Positions 50,810 through 60,533 of a DNA stretch of 64,000 nucleotides are shown in pieces. The position numbers and the translations under genes are program-made. Where the stretch lies: NCBI RefSeq assembly GCF_001402875.1, contig NZ_CP012946.1, forward strand, positions 846,001 through 910,000. Direction: 5' to 3'. Positions within the stretch are counted from its first letter, which is position 1; every line of letters begins with the position of its first letter. Below the pieces are notes generated by a model. That model was not told the origin of the DNA. It saw nothing but the letters and a program-made list of their open reading frames with translations, and searched no databases. This DNA comes from Blastochloris viridis. GTDB lineage: Bacteria; Pseudomonadota; Alphaproteobacteria; Rhizobiales; Xanthobacteraceae.

Positions 50810-51050
50810 GGTCGTCCCCAGTGAGCGCCGGTGTCTTGGGCGCCACCGCGCTCGTCTCCGGTGACTGCCCGTGCCCGGTGCACCACGGCGGTCGTCCCCG
50901 GCCGAGCCGCCTTGGCGGCGAGGGGAAGGGGACCCATCTTGCGTTGTGTGGGGCCGTTCCCGCGTGGCGCGGTGCGATTTTGCTTGTGGTGAAGATAGGT
51001 TCCCTTCCCTCGCGCAGCTTCGCTGCGCTCGCCGGGAACGACGGCGGGCG
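50810..51050. repeat. Degenerate element B repeats
   Basis: Repeated gtcgtccccgg / ccgggaacgacgg blocks with inner cgcagcttcgctgcgctcgcc, of the same type as the 17.8-kb array but diverged. They mark the left edge of the AT-rich ParA gene. Confidence 0.5.
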
Positions 51051-51171
51051 GTGGCGATTCAGCCATGGGTGTTATGCGGCCAGCCATATGACGGGGCACG
51101 CTGCACTCTCTACCGTAGGGGTTGGAAGATGCAGCTTAGTGCGGTAGGGTTGCTCTTGTTCGGAGGGGCTT

Positions 51172-52170
51172 ATGGCAAAGACGATCAGCATTTTCAATAA
51201 TAAGGGTGGAGTTGGTAAGACAACTTATATGTACCATGTTGCACACTTGTTGTCTCGATGCGACCTTACTGTGCTGATGGTGGACTGTGATAGCCAATGC
51301 AATCTTACGTCCTATTCAATGTCGGATTCTGAAATAAAGAGATCTTGGCGTGATGATGGAAATAGTATTTTCCAAGTAATTGAGCCTGTTTATAAAACTA
51401 CTGGAGATATTAGAAATCGTGCGCCTACCTCTGTGTCCGAAGTTGGAAGTTTGTATCTCGTTCCGGGAGATTTGCGGCTAAACAATTTCGAGGATCTGTT
51501 GGGCGACACATGGAGCAGCGCGAAGGGTGGAAGTGAGCCCGCTCTTAGAGCACAATCCGCAATTCATAGATATATCAAAGCTGCATCCCGTAAAGTAAAG
51601 GCTGATTTAGTACTTCTTGATTTGGGTCCCAACCTTGGCGCATTAAATAGGGCGGCTCTAGCCACAAGTGATTACTTTATTACGCCAGTTTCTCCAGATC
51701 TATTTTCCATACAAGGAACGGAAAATCTTGGAAACAAGCTATTAACTTGGCGGAAGGAATGGGATCAATGCAACAATGCTTGGGATGGTGAGTTATCAAT
51801 CCCCAAAGGGCAGCCTTCCTACCTTGGGTATGTTATCCAGCGGCACAACTTAAGAAGCGCTTCCAAAGATGGGATGACGGCTGGCTGGAGTATATATGGC
51901 GACGAGCTTGAGCCAGCCATAAAAAGTAACATAATAGATAAGTTGATTTCCATTGATCAAGTTGTTAAATGGGACGATGAAGAATATAAGTTGGGGCAAA
52001 TACCTAACCTGCATAGCCTTATCCCGTACTCTCTCAACGCAAAAAAGCCTGTATTTGACTGCGGGTCAGGTGATGGCCTGAGGGGAGCGCATATCAAGAA
52101 AGCTTCGGAATCGGATAAGCATTTCAGCGGAATGGTTGATATACTTATAGATATTGCTTCATGGCCGTAA
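51172..52170 (+). CDS. Solitary ParA/MinD-like ATPase, AT-rich
   Basis: A 332-residue deviant Walker ATPase. Walker A is FNNKGGVGKTT (KGGxGKTT) at residues about 8-18, and the second motifs are VDCDSQCNLT and LVLLDLGPNLGALNRAAL. The tail is unlike partition ParA and may carry its own function. It is strongly AT-rich in third codon positions (tta, aat, ata are common) in a GC-rich region, which indicates recent acquisition. No parB, parS site, integrase or second gene is visible. It could act in plasmid- or phage-linked maintenance or defence; none is proved. Confidence 0.85.
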   Translation: MAKTISIFNNKGGVGKTTYMYHVAHLLSRCDLTVLMVDCDSQCNLTSYSMSDSEIKRSWRDDGNSIFQVIEPVYKTTGDIRNRAPTSVSEVGSLYLVPGDLRLNNFEDLLGDTWSSAKGGSEPALRAQSAIHRYIKAASRKVKADLVLLDLGPNLGALNRAALATSDYFITPVSPDLFSIQGTENLGNKLLTWRKEWDQCNNAWDGELSIPKGQPSYLGYVIQRHNLRSASKDGMTAGWSIYGDELEPAIKSNIIDKLISIDQVVKWDDEEYKLGQIPNLHSLIPYSLNAKKPVFDCGSGDGLRGAHIKKASESDKHFSGMVDILIDIASWP

Positions 52171-52242
52171 CTTTTTAACCATATCATTCTACGTCTCCCC
52201 TCACCCTTGCCGCCCCCGTTCCCCTCCTGTACCCCTTGAGCC

Positions 52243-54507
52243 ATGGGAAAACGGATTCTGCCGCCGTCGGGCGACGGCGCTGGGGCGGGCGGCAATATCG
52301 AGCCGATCGACCTCAAGAGCGCGCTCGAGGAGCGCTATCTCGCCTATGCGCTCTCCACCATCATGCACCGCGCGCTGCCCGACGCGCGCGATGGCCTGAA
52401 GCCGGTCCACCGCCGCGTGCTCTATGCCATGCGGGTGCTCAAGCTCGACCCCGGCTCGACCTTCAAGAAGAGCGCCCGCGTGGTCGGCGACGTCATCGGC
52501 AAGTTCCACCCGCACGGCGACCAGTCGGTCTATGACGCGCTGGTGCGGCTCGCCCAGGACTTCGCCCAGCGCTACCCGCTGGTCGACGGCCAGGGCAATT
52601 TCGGCAATGTCGACGGCGATAGCGCCGCCGCCATGCGCTACACCGAGGCCCGCCTCACCGAGACCGCGCGCTTCCTGCTCGACGGCCTCGACGACGACAC
52701 CGTCGATTTCCGCCCGACCTATGACGGCTCCGAATCCGAGCCGGTGGTGCTGCCGGCGGCGGTTCCGCATCTGCTCGCCAACGGCTCGGCCGGCATCGCG
52801 GTCGGCATGGCGACCTCGATCCCGCCGCACAACATGGCCGAGCTGCTGGATGCGGCCGCGCACCTGATCGACAACCCGCAGGCGACCACGCGCGATCTGC
52901 TCAAGATCGTCAAGGGGCCGGACTTTCCGACCGGCGGCATCATCGTCGACGACAAGGCCGCGATCCGCGAAGCCTACGAGACCGGCCGCGGCGGCTTCCG
53001 CGTCCGCGCCAAGTGGCACGTCGAGGAGGGCGCCCGCGGCGCCTGGGTGGTGGTGATCACCGAGATTCCGTATCAGGTCGCCAAATCGCGGCTGATCGAG
53101 AAGATCGCCGAACTGCTCGACGCCAAGAAGCTGCCGCTGCTGGCCGACGTGCGCGATGAATCGACCGAGGACGTCCGCGTCGTGCTCGAACCCAAGAGCC
53201 GCAACGTCGAGCCCTCGCTGCTGATGGAGAGCCTGTTCAAGCTCACCGAGCTGGAGAGCCGCTTTCCGCTCAACATGAACGTGCTGGTCGGCGGCCAGGT
53301 GCCCAAGGTGGTCAGCCTCGCCGACTTGCTGCGCGAATGGCTCGGCCACCGCCGCACCGTGCTCACGCGGCGCTCGCAGCATCGCCTCGGCGAGATTGTG
53401 CACCGGCTGGAGGTGCTGGGCGGCTACCTGATCGCCTATCTCAACCTCGACCGCGTCATCGAGATCATCCGCACCACGGACGAGCCCAAGGCCGAGCTGA
53501 TGCGGGAGTTCCAGCTCACCGACGTCCAGGCCACCGCCATTCTCGACATGCGGCTGCGATCGTTGCGCAAGCTGGAAGAGATCGAGATCAAGCGCGAGTT
53601 CGACGCGCTGACCAAGGAGAAGACCGCCCTGGAGCGGCTGTTGGGGTCGGACGCGGTGCAGTGGCGCGCCATCGCGGCCGAGATCGCCAAGGTGCGCGAG
53701 AGCTACGATCCCAAATCCAAGCTCGGCAAGCGCCGCACCGTGTTCGGCACCGCGCCCGAGCACGACGACGAGGCGGTGCAGGAAGCGCTGGTCGAGCGCG
53801 AGCCGATCACCGTCATCCTGTCGGAAAAGGGCTGGATCCGGGCGTTGAAGGGCCACCAGGAGGACGTCTCCGGCCTCACCTTCAAGACCGACGACCGGCT
53901 GAAGCTGGCGTTCTACGCCGAGACCACCTCCAAGATCATGGTGTTCGTCACCAACGGCCGGTTCTACACCCTCGACGCCGCCAAGCTGCCGGGCGGGCGC
54001 GGCCACGGCGAGCCGATCCGGCTCTATCTCGACATGGAGCAGGCCGACGACGTGGTCGACGCCTTCGTCTACGAGGGCGGGCGCAAGTTCCTGGTGGCGA
54101 GCCGCGAGGCGCGGGGCTTCGTGGTGGCGGAGGACGAATGCCTCGCCACCACCCGCAAGGGCAAGCAGGTGCTGGCGGTCGACCCGCCGGACGAGGCCAA
54201 GGTGGTGACGGTGGCGGAGGGCGACAGCGTCGCCACCATCGGCGAAAACCGGCGCCTTTTGGTGTTCCCGCTCTCTCAGGTGCCGGAGATGCCACGCGGC
54301 AAGGGGGTGCGGCTGCAACGCTTCGGCAATGGCGGGCTGTCGCACGCCAAGTGCTTCACCCTGGCGGAGGGCCTGACCTGGATCGATTCCGCCGAGCGCA
54401 CCTTCACTGTTGAGAAGCGCGAGCTGCGCGAGTGGATCGGCAACCGCTCTGATGCCGGCCGGCTGCCGCCCAAGGGCTTCCCGAAGTCGAACCGGTTCGA
54501 GGGATAG
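52243..54507 (+). CDS. parC: DNA topoisomerase IV subunit A
   Basis: A 754-residue type IIA topoisomerase subunit for chromosome decatenation. The catalytic Tyr133 is in [12 protein letters not shown]; nearby is [47 protein letters not shown]. The C-terminal domain has weaker beta-pinwheel repeats than GyrA and lacks a GyrA box, so ParC is preferred. The start at 52243 fits. It is unconnected in composition with the AT-rich ATPase 72 bp upstream. Confidence 0.95.
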   Translation: MGKRILPPSGDGAGAGGNIEPIDLKSALEERYLAYALSTIMHRALPDARDGLKPVHRRVLYAMRVLKLDPGSTFKKSARVVGDVIGKFHPHGDQSVYDALVRLAQDFAQRYPLVDGQGNFGNVDGDSAAAMRYTEARLTETARFLLDGLDDDTVDFRPTYDGSESEPVVLPAAVPHLLANGSAGIAVGMATSIPPHNMAELLDAAAHLIDNPQATTRDLLKIVKGPDFPTGGIIVDDKAAIREAYETGRGGFRVRAKWHVEEGARGAWVVVITEIPYQVAKSRLIEKIAELLDAKKLPLLADVRDESTEDVRVVLEPKSRNVEPSLLMESLFKLTELESRFPLNMNVLVGGQVPKVVSLADLLREWLGHRRTVLTRRSQHRLGEIVHRLEVLGGYLIAYLNLDRVIEIIRTTDEPKAELMREFQLTDVQATAILDMRLRSLRKLEEIEIKREFDALTKEKTALERLLGSDAVQWRAIAAEIAKVRESYDPKSKLGKRRTVFGTAPEHDDEAVQEALVEREPITVILSEKGWIRALKGHQEDVSGLTFKTDDRLKLAFYAETTSKIMVFVTNGRFYTLDAAKLPGGRGHGEPIRLYLDMEQADDVVDAFVYEGGRKFLVASREARGFVVAEDECLATTRKGKQVLAVDPPDEAKVVTVAEGDSVATIGENRRLLVFPLSQVPEMPRGKGVRLQRFGNGGLSHAKCFTLAEGLTWIDSAERTFTVEKRELREWIGNRSDAGRLPPKGFPKSNRFEG

Positions 54508-54642
54508 CGCGCCGCAAGCCGCCGTGGTGGCTCGAACCGGGCGACCTGCCGCCTGGTCGAAGGCGCGAGCGGCGGCAAAACGCAGAAGACCGACACCGGC
54601 CCCCGCCGACGTCGGTCTCCCCATCAGGCTTGCGACGCTGCG

Positions 54643-55065
54643 TCAGGTTTTCGGTGGCTCGGCCGGCTTGTCGGGCTCGCCGAGGTGTTCCGGCTCGGGC
54701 GGGGGCGGTGGCGCCAGGTCCGAGGTGGACGCCGGCGACACGATGATGGCCTCGGCGATCGGGCCGGCGACCACCGCGGTGGCGGCGGCGTCGGCTGGAG
54801 ACGCCGCCGGTTCGGCCGGCGGCTCGAGCGCCTCGCTGGAGACCACCGCCGCGGCCTCGGCTGGCTTCGCCGCCTCGGCTTCGGCCGCGATGCCCTTGGC
54901 GTCCGCCGCCTTGGCCGCGGCCGCCTCGGCCGCTTCCTCACGCTTGGCTTGGCGCTGCTGCTCGAAATTGACCACGAATAACCAGAACCAGTTGATCGGC
55001 CACCACTTCACCGGTCCGGTTTGGCTGTGCCAGAGAATACCTCTGCCCTTGAAGCTGTATGTCAT
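54643..55065 (-). CDS. Small protein with Trp-rich start and Ala/Pro-rich tail (unknown function)
   Basis: A 140-residue protein starting MTYSFKGRGILWHSQTGPVKWWPINWFWLFVVNFEQQRQAKREEAAEAAAA. The aromatic run could insert in a membrane; the rest is Ala/Glu/Pro-rich with no fold seen. AGAGGGA lies 6 bases before the ATG at 55065. I do not recognise the family. Confidence 0.6.
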   Translation of the reverse strand: MTYSFKGRGILWHSQTGPVKWWPINWFWLFVVNFEQQRQAKREEAAEAAAAKAADAKGIAAEAEAAKPAEAAAVVSSEALEPPAEPAASPADAAATAVVAGPIAEAIIVSPASTSDLAPPPPPEPEHLGEPDKPAEPPKT

Positions 55066-55299
55066 GCCGAATCCCTCTGCTACGGCGCGGCAAGCATAGC
55101 GCAAGGAAACGCCAGCCGCAGCGAGGTTGAGCCGGCGTTGCCGGTTTTGACGGGTGGTGAAACGCCGGCGGGGCGGCGATGCGGTCAAGAGCTGGCCGCG
55201 GCATGTTCCGCAAAAATGTGCGTCCCGGCGGCGCCGACCACGCCCGAACGGCGGCGCGACCGGCGGATTTTCACAAGATCTCTGATGTCCGGACAGAAA

Positions 55300-55491
55300 T
55301 CACCGGCCCCGATCGGGTGTCCGGCCGCCGCCGAGGCGGCGTTCCAGCTTCTGCAGCGCCAGTCGTTCGAGGTCGCTGCGGGCGCTGGCGGCCGGGGCCA
55401 TCACCACCACCTCGACGCCGCTCGCGGCGTCGATCGCCGCGACGCGGACACAGGCGCCGACCTGGGTGAACTCGAACAGCACCTCGGCCAT
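55300..55491 (-). CDS. Short conserved-looking protein (possibly DUF6898 family)
   Basis: A 63-residue protein starting MAEVLFEFTQVGACVRVAAIDAASGVEVVV, with the pattern of two beta strands and a C-terminal helix (ERLALQKLERRLG). It recalls the DUF6898 family, but that assignment is from memory and tentative. It lies 25 bp after the large L,D-transpeptidase gene on the same strand, so it is probably in the same operon. Confidence 0.55.
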   Translation of the reverse strand: MAEVLFEFTQVGACVRVAAIDAASGVEVVVMAPAASARSDLERLALQKLERRLGGGRTPDRGR

Positions 55492-55516
55492 GGCGGCGCC
55501 TCGGATGGCGGCGGCG

Positions 55517-56842
55517 TTAGCGGCCGGCGACCAGCCCGCCCAGGCCGTCGCGGTCGTAGATGTCCTCGCGGAACTGCACCACGCCATCGGCGGTGGCCCA
55601 GGCGCTGACGTAGACCCAATAGACCGGGATCGGCTGCACCGGCCGGGCGTCGATCCGCTCGCCGGAGCGGCTCACCGCGTCGACGTGGCTGCGGTCCCAC
55701 TGGGTGCCGGCCAGGATCCAGGTGACGAGGTCGCGCACGTTCTGCACCCGCACGCAGCCGGAGGAGTCGAACCGGCGATCCTCGCCGAACAGGTTCTTCT
55801 GCGGGGTGTCGTGCATATAGACCGAGTGCGGGTTGGCCATGTTGATCCGCACCGTGCCCATCGAGTTCTGCTCGCCGGGGTCCTGGCGGAACTGGTAGTT
55901 CACCGCCTCGTCCGAGTTCCAGTTGATGTTGCGCGGGTCGAGCTCGCGGCCGCGGCCGTCATAGACCCGGATCTTGTACTTGGCGAGGTAGTCCGGCTCG
56001 GCCTGCATCTTGGGGATCAGGTCCTTGCGGATGATCGAGACCGGCACCGTCCAGAACGGGTTGAAATTGACCTCGAGAATCCGCACCGCCAGCTCTGGCG
56101 AGGGCCGGTCGGGCTTGCCGACGATGGCGGTGTGGCGCGACACCACCACGTTGTTCTCGACCGCCTCGAGCTGGGCGGCGGGAATGTTGACCGCAACGTA
56201 ACGGTTACCGAGGGCGCCGGCGCGGGCGCGCAGCCGGGCAGCGTTGATTTCGAGCTGGCGGGCGCGCAACTCGGCCGGCACGTTGAGGGCGCGGAAGGTG
56301 CTCTCGCGCACCACGCCGTCGGCCTGGATGCCGTTGCGGGCCTGGAAGCGGCGCACGCCGGCCTCGACGAAGGAGTCGAACACATCCGACACCCCGGCGG
56401 TGGAATCGAGGTCGCCGCTGACGGCGAGGCGCTGGCGCAGCGCTGGCACCGAGCGGTGGCGCATGCCGAGCCGCAGCCGGTCGGCCGGCGGCACCATCGG
56501 CCAGCCGCCGCGGGCGACGATGTTGGCGTAGATCTGCACCGCCTGCTCGGTGGCTTCGCGGGTCTCCGGCGACAGCGTCGGCAGCGAGGAGCGCGGCATC
56601 TGGATATTGCGCGAGGCCGAATCGAAGCCCTGGCTCCATTCCGCGCCCGGCGCCGCCCGGTGGGCGGCCGGACGGGGTTCGGCGCGCATGAGGCCATCGA
56701 AGAAGTCCTGTGCCGCGGCCGGGCCGGCCACGACGCCGGCGCCGAGCCCTGCGAGCAGGCTGCGACGGGACAGAACGGCAAGCGGAGAAGACGCCAAGCG
56801 GCGGTCGGCGCGTGAGGACACGAGGCCGGACTCCAGTTTCAA
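55517..56842 (-). CDS. Large L,D-transpeptidase with peptidoglycan-binding domain, Tat-exported
   Basis: A 441-residue YcbB-like enzyme. The N-terminal region has a twin-arginine pattern (LSRRSLLAGLGAGVVAGPAAAQ). A peptidoglycan-binding domain covers FVEAGVRRFQARNGIQADGVV. The YkuD domain carries the active site HDTPQKNLFGEDRRF, then SSGCVRVQNV. It forms 3-3 cross-links in peptidoglycan. An LdtR-type regulator gene lies 375 bp upstream on the same strand, as seen around ldt genes in relatives. Confidence 0.92.
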   Translation of the reverse strand: MKLESGLVSSRADRRLASSPLAVLSRRSLLAGLGAGVVAGPAAAQDFFDGLMRAEPRPAAHRAAPGAEWSQGFDSASRNIQMPRSSLPTLSPETREATEQAVQIYANIVARGGWPMVPPADRLRLGMRHRSVPALRQRLAVSGDLDSTAGVSDVFDSFVEAGVRRFQARNGIQADGVVRESTFRALNVPAELRARQLEINAARLRARAGALGNRYVAVNIPAAQLEAVENNVVVSRHTAIVGKPDRPSPELAVRILEVNFNPFWTVPVSIIRKDLIPKMQAEPDYLAKYKIRVYDGRGRELDPRNINWNSDEAVNYQFRQDPGEQNSMGTVRINMANPHSVYMHDTPQKNLFGEDRRFDSSGCVRVQNVRDLVTWILAGTQWDRSHVDAVSRSGERIDARPVQPIPVYWVYVSAWATADGVVQFREDIYDRDGLGGLVAGR

Positions 56843-56959
56843 TCGGCTACACCGCGCCAGGGGCGCGGCCGGGACGGACTAACACCCGCTTCGTTAACAA
56901 ACAAAGTGGCTACAACGGGGCGACCCGTGGCCGACGGCCCGGGCGAGCCGGGGCGGCAG

Positions 56960-57079
56960 ATGCGGTTTCCGGTTGGTCACGGCGTGACCTAACGACACGC
57001 CTCGCCGAAACGTCCTTGATCGGAAAGGGTTTTTTCGGAGACAGGATCATGAGGCGCCGGCCTGAGCGGCCGGATGTCG
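56960..57079. repeat. Element A repeat between ldtR and the transpeptidase gene
   Basis: It starts atgcggtttccggttggtcac, has a core cctcgccgaaacgtccttgat with cggaaagggttttttcgg, and ends cggcctgagcggccggatgtcg. It matches the 8680 copy closely. It separates the regulator and transpeptidase genes; any promoter of the latter must lie near 56850-56960. Confidence 0.6.
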
Positions 57080-57217
57080 TCCGGATCGACGGCGATGGTT
57101 TTCGAAAGATTTCGCAAGATGATCCGAAGTTCCGTGTGCGGATTTACAGTCCATAAACGACGTGCGGCCCCGGGCCGTTCTGGCCCGGAGCCGCGTGTCG
57201 ATGCCGGCGCCGACCGG

Positions 57218-57733
57218 TCATAGGCGGTAGAGGATCTGGTCGGTCCAGAATCGCTCGAGGCGCTGCAACGCCTTGTTAAGGCCAGCGAAATCGGCGGAAT
57301 TGATGCCACCGACTTGCTCGATGGTCTTGATGTGCTTGGCGTAGAGGCTTTCGACGATATTGCGCACTTCCGTGCCCTTCTCGGTCAGACTAATCCGCAC
57401 CGAGCGCCGGTCGACACGCGAGCGCTGATGGTGAAGGTATCCCATCTCCACCAGCTTCTTGAGATTGTACGAGACGTTTGAGCCGAGATAGTAGCCGCGG
57501 GTGCGAAGCTCACCTGCGGTCAGTTCGCTGTCGCCGATATTGAACAGCAGCAGTGCCTGCACACTGTTGACGTCTGAGCGGCCACGACGGTCAAATTCGT
57601 CTTTGATCACATCGAGGAGACGGCGGTGCAGCCGCTCCACCAGCGTCAGAGACTCGAGATAGAGCGGACGTATATCCTGCCCACGAGCCGGGCGGTCGAC
57701 GGGTTCGACCGTCTTCACTGCACTCTTCATCAT
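57218..57733 (-). CDS. ldtR: MarR-family regulator of L,D-transpeptidase (LdtR-like)
   Basis: A 171-residue winged-helix regulator very like LdtR of Rhizobiales and Liberibacter, which controls ldt genes and osmotic tolerance. Diagnostic stretches are LTLVERLHRRLLDVIKDEF, NSVQALLLFNIGDSELTAGELRTRGYYLGSNVSYNLKKLVEMGYLHH and RSRVDRRSVRISLTEKG. GAGG lies before the start doublet ATGATG at 57733/57730. Position beside an L,D-transpeptidase gene supports the name. Confidence 0.88.
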   Translation of the reverse strand: MMKSAVKTVEPVDRPARGQDIRPLYLESLTLVERLHRRLLDVIKDEFDRRGRSDVNSVQALLLFNIGDSELTAGELRTRGYYLGSNVSYNLKKLVEMGYLHHQRSRVDRRSVRISLTEKGTEVRNIVESLYAKHIKTIEQVGGINSADFAGLNKALQRLERFWTDQILYRL

Positions 57734-57893
57734 GCGCCTCTTGTCTGCTGTCAGTGCCGGTGTTTCCCGGCTTCACAATGGAAGCTAACAGCATCCACTA
57801 AGGTTCGCCTTAAAGAATACCGTGAATCGTCTGTGAACCTCGTCAGCCTTGACACAAGGTTGATACCGCCATCGCAATTTGCGGGATCGGTGG

Positions 57894-58781
57894 TCAGCGA
57901 CCGCGCAGGAAGCGGACGATGCCGGAGAAGTCGCGACCGCCTTCGCCGCTGGCGCAATAGAGGGCGTAGAGCTGGGCGGCGCTGGCGCCGAGCGGGGTCG
58001 CAGCGCCGGCGCTGGCGGCGGCGTCCTGGGCCAGCTTCAGGTCCTTCAGCATCATCGCGGCGGCGAAGCCGGCGGCATAGTCGCGGTTGGCGGGCGAGGT
58101 CGGCACCGGCCCCGGCACCGGGCAATAGCTGGTCAGCGACCAGCACTGGCCGGACGATTTCGAGGAGATGTCGAACAGCTTGCCGGCGTCGAGCCCGAGC
58201 TTCTCGGCCAGCACGAACGCCTCCGACACCGCGATCATCGAGATGCCGAGGATCATGTTGTTGCAGATTTTGGCGGCCTGGCCGGTGCCGGCGCCGCCGG
58301 CGTGGACGATGGTCTTGCCCATCGCCTGCAGGATCGGCTCGGCGCGGGCGAAGGCGGCCTCAAGCCCGCCGACCATGAAGGTGAGGGTGGCGGCGGTGGC
58401 GCCGCCGACGCCGCCGGACACCGGGGCGTCGAGCATGGCAAGGCCCGCGGTCTCCGCTGCCGCGGCGACGGCGCGGGCGCAATCGACGTCGATGGTGGAG
58501 GAATCGATCAAAAGGGTGCTGGGCGCCGCCGCGGCGATCACCCCGGCCGGGCCGAGATAGACCTCGCGCACTTGGCGGCCGGACGGCAGCATGGTCACCA
58601 CCACCTCGGCCCCGGCGGCGACGTCCGCCGCCTGCGCCGCCTTGATGCCGCCGGCCGCGGCGAAGCGCTCGACCGCCGCCGGCGCCGGGTCGAAGCCGGT
58701 GACGCGGTGGCCGGCCTTGATGAGGTTGGCCGCCATCGGCCCGCCCATGTTGCCGAGCCCGATAAACCCGATATTCGCCAT
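57894..58781 (-). CDS. mmsB: 3-hydroxyisobutyrate dehydrogenase
   Basis: A 295-residue NAD-dependent beta-hydroxyacid dehydrogenase acting in valine breakdown. The NAD motif IGFIGLGNMGGPMAANLIKAGH is at the start; DAPVSGGVGGATAATLTFMVGG is the substrate-binding stretch, and the catalytic Lys is in GTGQAAKICNNMIL. GGAGG lies about 8 bases before the ATG at 58781. The nearby acyl-CoA dehydrogenase and CoA hydrolase genes supply the preceding steps. Related 2-hydroxy-3-oxopropionate reductases are an alternative. Confidence 0.9.
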   Translation of the reverse strand: MANIGFIGLGNMGGPMAANLIKAGHRVTGFDPAPAAVERFAAAGGIKAAQAADVAAGAEVVVTMLPSGRQVREVYLGPAGVIAAAAPSTLLIDSSTIDVDCARAVAAAAETAGLAMLDAPVSGGVGGATAATLTFMVGGLEAAFARAEPILQAMGKTIVHAGGAGTGQAAKICNNMILGISMIAVSEAFVLAEKLGLDAGKLFDISSKSSGQCWSLTSYCPVPGPVPTSPANRDYAAGFAAAMMLKDLKLAQDAAASAGAATPLGASAAQLYALYCASGEGGRDFSGIVRFLRGR

Positions 58782-59020
58782 CGCACGTTCCTCCCGTGAA
58801 CGGATTTTCCGTTTTCTTGACCATTGTATCGACGGCCCCGGATGCTGACGCATGGGGCTGCTGAAGCTCGCAGATTTTCGTCCTTGAAATCAATGATGTC
58901 ACGAGCCGGGCAGCCGCATTCGAGCATCCGCCGGTTCGGCGCGATCGGGCGGATGCCAGATACCCTCGTGTCCTCGCATGCGCGGTCGCAAAACCGGCGG
59001 CCACGGTCGTGGACACCGCG

Positions 59021-59455
59021 TCAGCGGTCCGGCTTCTCGCGCAACGCCTGGACCCGCAGCACCACGTAGCTGCCCAGCAGCAGCACATAGAACACCGTGA
59101 GCGGCACCACGCCGCCGTAGACGTCGGGAAACCAGATGTCGATCACCACCTGGGTCAGCCCGCCGATCAGCCACACCGCGGCGCCCCACGCCGCCAGCAG
59201 CCACAGCCCGACGCCGGCCACCACGTCGATCACCGCGAAGAAGATGGTGGCGATCTGCCAGGCCGGCGACATGATCTCGAACCGGGTGCCGGAGCCGTCG
59301 CCGACCCCGCACAGCAGCGACCAGTGGAACAGGCCCTTCAGCAGCACCAGCACCGCCACGGCGCGCACGAATAGCGTCAGCCGGCGCGCCCACACGCCCT
59401 TTTCCTCTAGCTTGTCGATCTGGATCGGCGGGTCGTGGATCGGAATATCGCTCAT
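59021..59455 (-). CDS. DUF6163 family membrane protein
   Basis: A 144-residue protein with four membrane helices after a short hydrophilic start. Contains LKGLFHWSLLCGVG and FFAVIDVVAGVGLWLLAAWGAAVWLIGGLTQVVIDIWFP. Its ATG overlaps the stop of the upstream CoA hydrolase gene by 4 bp, so it is translated in the same operon. The family name DUF6163 is from memory. Function unknown. Confidence 0.75.
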   Translation of the reverse strand: MSDIPIHDPPIQIDKLEEKGVWARRLTLFVRAVAVLVLLKGLFHWSLLCGVGDGSGTRFEIMSPAWQIATIFFAVIDVVAGVGLWLLAAWGAAVWLIGGLTQVVIDIWFPDVYGGVVPLTVFYVLLLGSYVVLRVQALREKPDR

Positions 59456-60480
59456 AGTGGCAGCTCGTCGTCGAGGGGGGCGAAGTGGCGCTCGATGTCC
59501 GCGGGCGGCACGGCGTCGAGGGTGGCGGGGCTCCAGCGCGGCGCGTTGTCCTTGTCGACGATCAACGCGCGCACGCCCTCATAGAAGTCGTGGCCGCGGG
59601 CGACCCGGGTGACAATGCGGTACTCGGTCCGCATCGCCTCCGCGAACGACAGCGCGCCGCCACGCTGCATCTGGGCGAAGGCGATCTTGAGGCTGGTCGG
59701 CGATTTGGTGCGGATGGCGGCGGCGAGCTCGGGTCCGGGCGCGCCGGCCAGGTCGAGCCGCGCCAGGATGTCCTCGACGCTGTCGCCGGCAAACCAGGCC
59801 CGGATCAGCGGCCGCAATTCATCGAGCGGCGCCGGCTCGGGCGCCATGGTCCAGCCCGCCACCACGGCGTCGGCGTCCTCGCCGCTCGCGAGGTCGTCGA
59901 TCAGGGCGGGGAAGTCGTCCGACCACACCGCCGCGCGCACCAGGCCGACCGCGGCGGCGTCGGCGCGGCCGATGCGGGTGCCGGTGAGGGCGAGATAGCT
60001 GCCGACCGCGTCCGGCAGGCGGGGCAGGGCGTAGGTGGCGCCGACGTCGGGAAACAGGCCGATGCCGACCTCCGGCATGGCGAACAGGAAGCGGTCGCCG
60101 GCGATGCAGTGGCTGCCGTGGATCGAGATGCCGACGCCGCCGCCCATCACGATGCCGTCGACCAGCGCGACGTAGGGCTTGGGGTAGGCCTTGATCTTGG
60201 CGTTGAGCAGGTATTCGTCGTGCCAGAACGCGCGCTGCTCGTCGAACTTCTCGGCGCGGCCGAGGTCGTAGAGCTTGCGGACGTCGCCGCCGGCCGAGAA
60301 GGCGCGCTCGCCGGCCGCCTTCACCACCACGCAGCTGACGGTGCGGTCCTCGGCCCAGGCGTCGAGCTGGCGGGACAGCGCCAGCGCCATGGCGTGGGTG
60401 AGGGCGTTGAGCGCCTTGGGACGGTTGAGCGTGACGATGCCGGCGGCGCCGCGCTGCTCGAATAGAATTTCACAATCCAT
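59452..60480 (-). CDS. 3-hydroxyisobutyryl-CoA hydrolase (enoyl-CoA hydratase family)
   Basis: A 342-residue crotonase-fold enzyme. GERAFSAGGDVRKLYDLG forms the first oxyanion-hole segment, MGGGVGISIHGSHCIAG the second, and MPEVGIGLFPDVGATYALPRL is characteristic of the hydrolase branch rather than of plain hydratases. It releases CoA from 3-hydroxyisobutyryl-CoA in valine degradation. The start at 60480 gives MDCEILFEQRGAAGI; an earlier start at 60531 is possible. Confidence 0.9.
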   Translation of the reverse strand: MDCEILFEQRGAAGIVTLNRPKALNALTHAMALALSRQLDAWAEDRTVSCVVVKAAGERAFSAGGDVRKLYDLGRAEKFDEQRAFWHDEYLLNAKIKAYPKPYVALVDGIVMGGGVGISIHGSHCIAGDRFLFAMPEVGIGLFPDVGATYALPRLPDAVGSYLALTGTRIGRADAAAVGLVRAAVWSDDFPALIDDLASGEDADAVVAGWTMAPEPAPLDELRPLIRAWFAGDSVEDILARLDLAGAPGPELAAAIRTKSPTSLKIAFAQMQRGGALSFAEAMRTEYRIVTRVARGHDFYEGVRALIVDKDNAPRWSPATLDAVPPADIERHFAPLDDELPL

Positions 60481-60533
60481 GCCGGCTGTCTTAATCCTTG
60501 AATGAACTGCTGTCTCAGCCGGCTGTTGCATGG

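Noticed and set aside
51172..52170. Chromosome-partition parA
   Set aside because: No parB or parS nearby, atypical composition, and a C-terminal part unlike chromosomal ParA.
52201..54624. 807-codon frame opposite parC
   Set aside because: Antisense shadow of parC with low-complexity composition.
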